Below are positions 12,860-15,471 of a stretch of 15,471 bases of DNA, one piece after another (the stretch's first letter is position 1; every line of letters begins with the position of its first letter). A program made the translations under genes and the position numbers. The stretch is from Chloroflexota bacterium (GTDB lineage Bacteria > Chloroflexota > UBA6077 > JACQUR01): the NCBI GenBank assembly GCA_016210245.1, contig JACQUR010000316.1, positions 1-15,471 on the forward strand, written 5' to 3'. A model generated the notes under the pieces. The model saw nothing but the letters and a program-made list of their open reading frames with translations, had not been told where the DNA came from and searched no databases.

Positions 12860-14053
12860 TCAGGAGCACGCTCCTCCGGCTCGCGCGGCGACCTCCGGGT
12901 GCGCCAGGAAGGCCGCAACATCCGGCGGGACCTCGATGGCCAGGCCGCTGCCCCGGGGCAGCCAGCGATGGTCCTTGAGTCCGGTGCCGGTGGCGAGCAC
13001 CAGCACGCACGCCTCGCCCGCTGGCCGCCCGCGGTGGGCGAGGGCGCCGGCCAGTGCGGCGGCGCCGGCCGGCTCGGCTAGCAGGCCGCAGCTCCGCGCC
13101 AGCAGCGCGATGGCCGCGCGGATGGCGTCGTCGCCCACGTCCACGAACTCGCCCCCGGTCCGACGGACCGCCTCCAGCGCCTGCCGGCCGTAGAAAGGAT
13201 CCCCGACCCCGATGCCATCCGCGAAGGTATGGCTCTCCACGGGCGTCCACTCCAGGCGCCCGTCCGCGAACGCGCGCACCAGCGGCGCCGCGCCGCTCGC
13301 CTGGACGCCGACCACCCTCGGCACCCGGTCGGCCACCCCGCAGCGGACCAGCTCCTCGCACCCCAGCACGAACGCCGCGAGCGTGACCCCGTCGCCGACC
13401 GGCACGTAGGCCACCTCCGGCATGGCGTGCCCGAGCTGCGCCCACACCTCAAAGGCGACGGTCTTCTTGGCCTGCGGCACCAGCGGGTTGGCGGCCGTGT
13501 TGCGGCTGTACCAGCCGAGTCGCTCGCACGCAGCCTCGCTCAGCCGATACGCGGCCTCATAGGGTCCATCTACCAGGACCACCGTGGCGCCGAAGCTGCG
13601 CATCAGGTCGACCTTGTGAGGCGACACGGTGTGCTTGGATACGAAGACGTAGGCTGGGATGCCCACCGCGGCGGCGCCCGCCGACAGGGAAGCCGCCACG
13701 TTGCCAGTGGAAGCGCACACGATCGCGGGTGCGCGTCGTCGAAGGGCGTCGACCAGGCAGAGCGCCGTCGCTCGGTCCTTGTTGGAGCCGGTAGGCGAGC
13801 GGGTCTCGTCTTTCACGACCAGGCCCGGCAGGTCCAGCTCGGCGCGCAGCCGCGCGGGGGCCAGCAGGGGCGTCCCGCCGACGCGCAGCGGGTAGCTGCT
13901 GGAGCCATCCAGGGGCAACAGCCTGCGCCAGCGCCACATGCCTTCGCCGGGCTCAGTGCGGTCCGGGATGAGATCTGGAGCGTACTGGTAGGTGTAGCCA
14001 CCGCTGCTCAACGTCGTCCCTCCGCGGGTGCAGGGTCGGCCTTCGTTGCACAT
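12860..14053 (-). CDS. Threonine-synthase-like PLP-dependent enzyme
   Basis: A 397-residue fold-type II PLP enzyme most like the threonine synthase (ThrC) family, which converts O-phosphohomoserine to threonine. PLP Lys92 lies in KDETRSPTGSNKDRATAL (81-98); the common ThrC form has TGSFKDR. Other landmarks are CASTGNVAASLSAGAAAVG (113-131), PVGDGVTLAAF (218-228) and FADGIGVGDPF. Most relatives of this type begin with a cysteine-containing zinc-ribbon-like segment; here only Cys2 and Cys8 remain before the core at about residue 38. A stop codon directly precedes ATG 14053 and no ribosome site is visible, so the 5' end may have been lost to the adjoining repeats. A later start at Met39 (13939) is possible. 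Other fold-II activities, such as threonine deaminase, cannot be excluded. UbiD follows after 30 bp. Confidence 0.8.
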   Translation of the reverse strand: MCNEGRPCTRGGTTLSSGGYTYQYAPDLIPDRTEPGEGMWRWRRLLPLDGSSSYPLRVGGTPLLAPARLRAELDLPGLVVKDETRSPTGSNKDRATALCLVDALRRRAPAIVCASTGNVAASLSAGAAAVGIPAYVFVSKHTVSPHKVDLMRSFGATVVLVDGPYEAAYRLSEAACERLGWYSRNTAANPLVPQAKKTVAFEVWAQLGHAMPEVAYVPVGDGVTLAAFVLGCEELVRCGVADRVPRVVGVQASGAAPLVRAFADGRLEWTPVESHTFADGIGVGDPFYGRQALEAVRRTGGEFVDVGDDAIRAAIALLARSCGLLAEPAGAAALAGALAHRGRPAGEACVLVLATGTGLKDHRWLPRGSGLAIEVPPDVAAFLAHPEVAARAGGACS

Positions 14054-14110
14054 TCAAGCACGAGCCCGCCGCGACTGGCAAGACGGGGGTGTGCCAAGTT
14101 CTTGTGCGCG

Positions 14111-14270
14111 AGGCTCGTAGGGGCAGACGCCCCTGTCTGCCCGCCGCGCGAGGCTCGTAGGGGCAGACGGCCCTGTCTGCCCGCCGCGCGAGGCTCGTAG
14201 GGGCAGACGGCCCTGTCTGCCCGCCGCGCGAGGCTCGTAGGGGCAGACGGCCCTGTCTGCCCGCCGCGCA
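14111..14270 (+). repeat. Four tandem 40-bp family A repeats
   Basis: Units start at 14111, 14151, 14191 and 14231. The last three are identical but for the final base of the last unit, and the first differs in one loop base. Each unit contains GTAGGGGCAGAC-N6-GTCTGCCC, a hairpin with an 8-bp stem and 6-nt loop. There are no spacers between units, so this is not a CRISPR array. Confidence 0.95.
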
Positions 14271-14342
14271 GGGCGCGGCAGAGCGTGGCGGAGCACCGGG
14301 GGCAGGAACGACCTCCCAGCCCGCGCACCCTCTGCCGCCCTC

Positions 14343-14419
14343 GGGGCGGCGGGCAGACACGGCGGTCTGCCCCTACGAGGGGGCGGGGCGGCGGGCAGAC
14401 ACGGCGGTCTGCCCCTACG
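14343..14419 (-). repeat. Two family A repeats in opposite orientation, 42-bp period
   Basis: Units 14343-14377 and 14385-14419 read GGCGGGCAGAC-N6-GTCTGCCCCTACG on the + strand, the reverse of the four-unit array. The 6-nt loop differs from that array while the stem is the same. Confidence 0.92.
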
Positions 14420-14498
14420 GACCGGGGCGACCGGGCCGCCGCCTCCTGCGGCTCCGTAACCACCACCACAACTGGTCACACCCAGGGAACCCCAAGGC

Positions 14499-14558
14499 GG
14501 TGAGTTCGAGCTGGTCCCCTTCACCCAGCGGGTTGAAGGGGACCAGCTCGAACTCACC
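14499..14558. terminator. Perfect 24-bp stem hairpin downstream of the hydrolase gene
   Basis: Bases 14499-14522 and 14535-14558 are perfect reverse complements around a 12-nt loop, in which ACCC can pair with GGGT. It lies 27 bp after the stop of the - strand hydrolase gene. It could end that transcript, but no T tract follows on either strand. Its sequence (GGTGAGTTCGAGCTGG...) is unrelated to the other repeats here. Confidence 0.5.
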
Positions 14559-14585
14559 GATCATGGGCAACCTGGCGATGGTGCT

Positions 14586-15368
14586 TCACCAGCCGGCCTG
14601 CGCCAGGAAGTCCAGCACCGCCGCATTGAACTGCTCGGGATACTCAATGGGGCTCATGTGCCGGGCCCCGGGCAGGACCACCAGCCGCGCGCCAGCGATC
14701 CGCTGCTGGAGGTCTCGCGCCATCGGCAGCGGCGTCGCGGGGTCGGCCTCGCCCACCACGACCAGGGTCGGGCACGCGAGGCGCTCCACCTGCCCCCGCA
14801 GGTCGATCTTGCCCAGCATCCGCTGGCAGGCCGTGTAGGTGCGTACGTCGTTGGCGGTGAGCCAGGTGGCAAAGCGGGCCATCAGCTCCGGATGGCTCGC
14901 TCGAAACCCGTCGGACAACCAGCGCCCGAGTTGCGTGTCGACGATGGCCGCGAGCCCGCGGGCCTCCACGTCCCGGGCCCGCTGCTCCCAGGCCTGCTCG
15001 TCGCCGTAGTAGGCGGTGGTATCGGACAGCACCAGCGCCTGGACCAGCTCCGGATGGGCGACGGCCAGCGCCTGGGCGATGTTGCCGCCCAGCGACAGGC
15101 CCACAACGGCCGCACGATCGATGCCATCGGCTTGCAACAGCGCGTACACGTCCTGGGCGAACTGCTCGAGCGCGTACGGTCCTGGCGGCTTGCTGGACTG
15201 GCCGTGCCCCCGGGCATCGTAGGTCAGCACCTGATGGCGCTGGGAGAACACTGGCACCTGCTGGAACCATATCTCTCGGTTCATGCCCAAAGAGTGGCAC
15301 AGCACGATGCAGCGCCCCTGTCCAACCCTGTCGTAAGCCAGCGTCGTGCCGTTGACCTGGCGTTGCAC
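14586..15368 (-). CDS. Alpha/beta hydrolase, 3-oxoadipate enol-lactonase-like
   Basis: A 260-residue alpha/beta-fold hydrolase resembling PcaD (3-oxoadipate enol-lactonase) in length and layout. The oxyanion loop is CHSLGMN (24-30), YDARGHGQSS (50-59) is the typical second loop, the nucleophile Ser92 is in GLSLGG (90-95), and the acid Asp209 is in GEADPATP. His237 in GARHMSP completes the triad. The cap region around DVEARGLAAIVDTQLGRW is also PcaD-like. The start is GTG 15368 with AAGGAGG 6 bases upstream on the - strand; the frame is open to 15440, but that part is translated repeat. No other beta-ketoadipate gene is present, so the natural substrate is uncertain. The family C palindrome lies 22 bp upstream of the start. 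Confidence 0.85.
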   Translation of the reverse strand: MQRQVNGTTLAYDRVGQGRCIVLCHSLGMNREIWFQQVPVFSQRHQVLTYDARGHGQSSKPPGPYALEQFAQDVYALLQADGIDRAAVVGLSLGGNIAQALAVAHPELVQALVLSDTTAYYGDEQAWEQRARDVEARGLAAIVDTQLGRWLSDGFRASHPELMARFATWLTANDVRTYTACQRMLGKIDLRGQVERLACPTLVVVGEADPATPLPMARDLQQRIAGARLVVLPGARHMSPIEYPEQFNAAVLDFLAQAGW

Positions 15369-15390
15369 TTCTCGCCTCCTTGCCAGCGGA

Positions 15391-15471
15391 GACACGGAGA
15401 GTGCAGATTTGAGATGGCAGAGTGCAGATTCAATCTGCACTCTGCCATCTCAAATCTGCACTCTCCGTGTC
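15391..15471. repeat. 81-bp perfect palindrome (family C) at window end
   Basis: Arms 15391-15430 and 15432-15471 are perfect 40-bp reverse complements with one C between them. It may extend past the window. It shares AGATTTGAGA, GCAGAGTGCAGATT and their complements with 7572-7635. It sits directly upstream of the hydrolase ribosome site. Confidence 0.95.

Larger units (their letters stand above)
14054..14585. other. Repeat-packed intergenic region
   Basis: 532 bp without a gene. It holds four direct 40-bp family A units (14111-14270), a GCCGCCC/GGGCGGC hairpin (14334-14350), two inverted family A units (14343-14419) and a 24-bp-stem hairpin (14499-14558). No promoter for the threonine-synthase-like gene could be recognised in it. 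Confidence 0.85.

Noticed and set aside
11399..13081. Long open frame on the + strand opposite the UbiD gene
   Set aside because: Its protein is rich in Arg, Gly, His and Gln with no family motif, while the - strand frame has complete UbiD motifs. High GC makes long antisense frames common here.
14111..14270. CRISPR array from four 40-bp repeats
   Set aside because: The units are directly abutting with no unique spacers, and no cas gene is nearby.

Overview
This is a 15.5 kb stretch of a high-GC bacterial chromosome with ordinary, tightly packed protein genes and no RNA genes, phage genes or transposase. Several features together suggest a Chloroflexota-like organism or a similar high-GC environmental lineage: clustered Uma2 nucleases, a stand-alone TctC lipoprotein, a UbiD decarboxylase, a cyclase-family hydrolase, a glycine-reductase-B-like protein without its partners, and dense palindromic intergenic repeats. 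That assignment is inference, because the window holds no marker gene.

Left part (1-4435, all + strand). The tail of one Uma2-family nuclease gene is followed by a complete second copy that shares 97% of bases over the last 210 bp. A TctC-type substrate-binding lipoprotein gene follows, with a clear TTGACA/TATAGT promoter and a strong terminator-like hairpin. Next comes a GrdE-like protein with its own TTGACA/TACAGT promoter. It lacks the cysteine that normally becomes the pyruvoyl cofactor. Last is a winged-helix/nucleotidyltransferase fusion whose ribosome site and probable -10 box lie inside a perfect 34-bp palindrome, which suggests autoregulation.

Middle part (4404-10000). A cyclase-family hydrolase and a pyruvate kinase form a - strand pair. 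The kinase has residues of the potassium-independent type and overlaps the upstream + strand gene tail to tail. On the + strand are a small secreted carboxypeptidase-regulatory-like protein, lgt (prolipoprotein diacylglyceryl transferase, which would lipidate proteins such as the TctC lipoprotein) and an alanine racemase for cell-wall D-alanine.

Right part (10039-15471, all - strand). In transcription order: an alpha/beta hydrolase resembling 3-oxoadipate enol-lactonase, a threonine-synthase-like PLP enzyme, a UbiD-family decarboxylase 30 bp downstream of it, and a cysteine-synthase-like PLP enzyme. The gaps between them are filled with palindromic repeats of at least three families. Family A is a GTAGGGGC hairpin whose stem bases covary between copies. 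Family B is the TTCGACAGGCTCAGGATGAGCGG type. Family C is a long AT-richer palindrome found at 7572-7635 and 15391-15471.

No defence island, secretion system or biosynthetic cluster is visible. The points most worth following up are the covarying repeat family, the cysteine-less GrdE-like protein and the palindrome-controlled HTH-nucleotidyltransferase.
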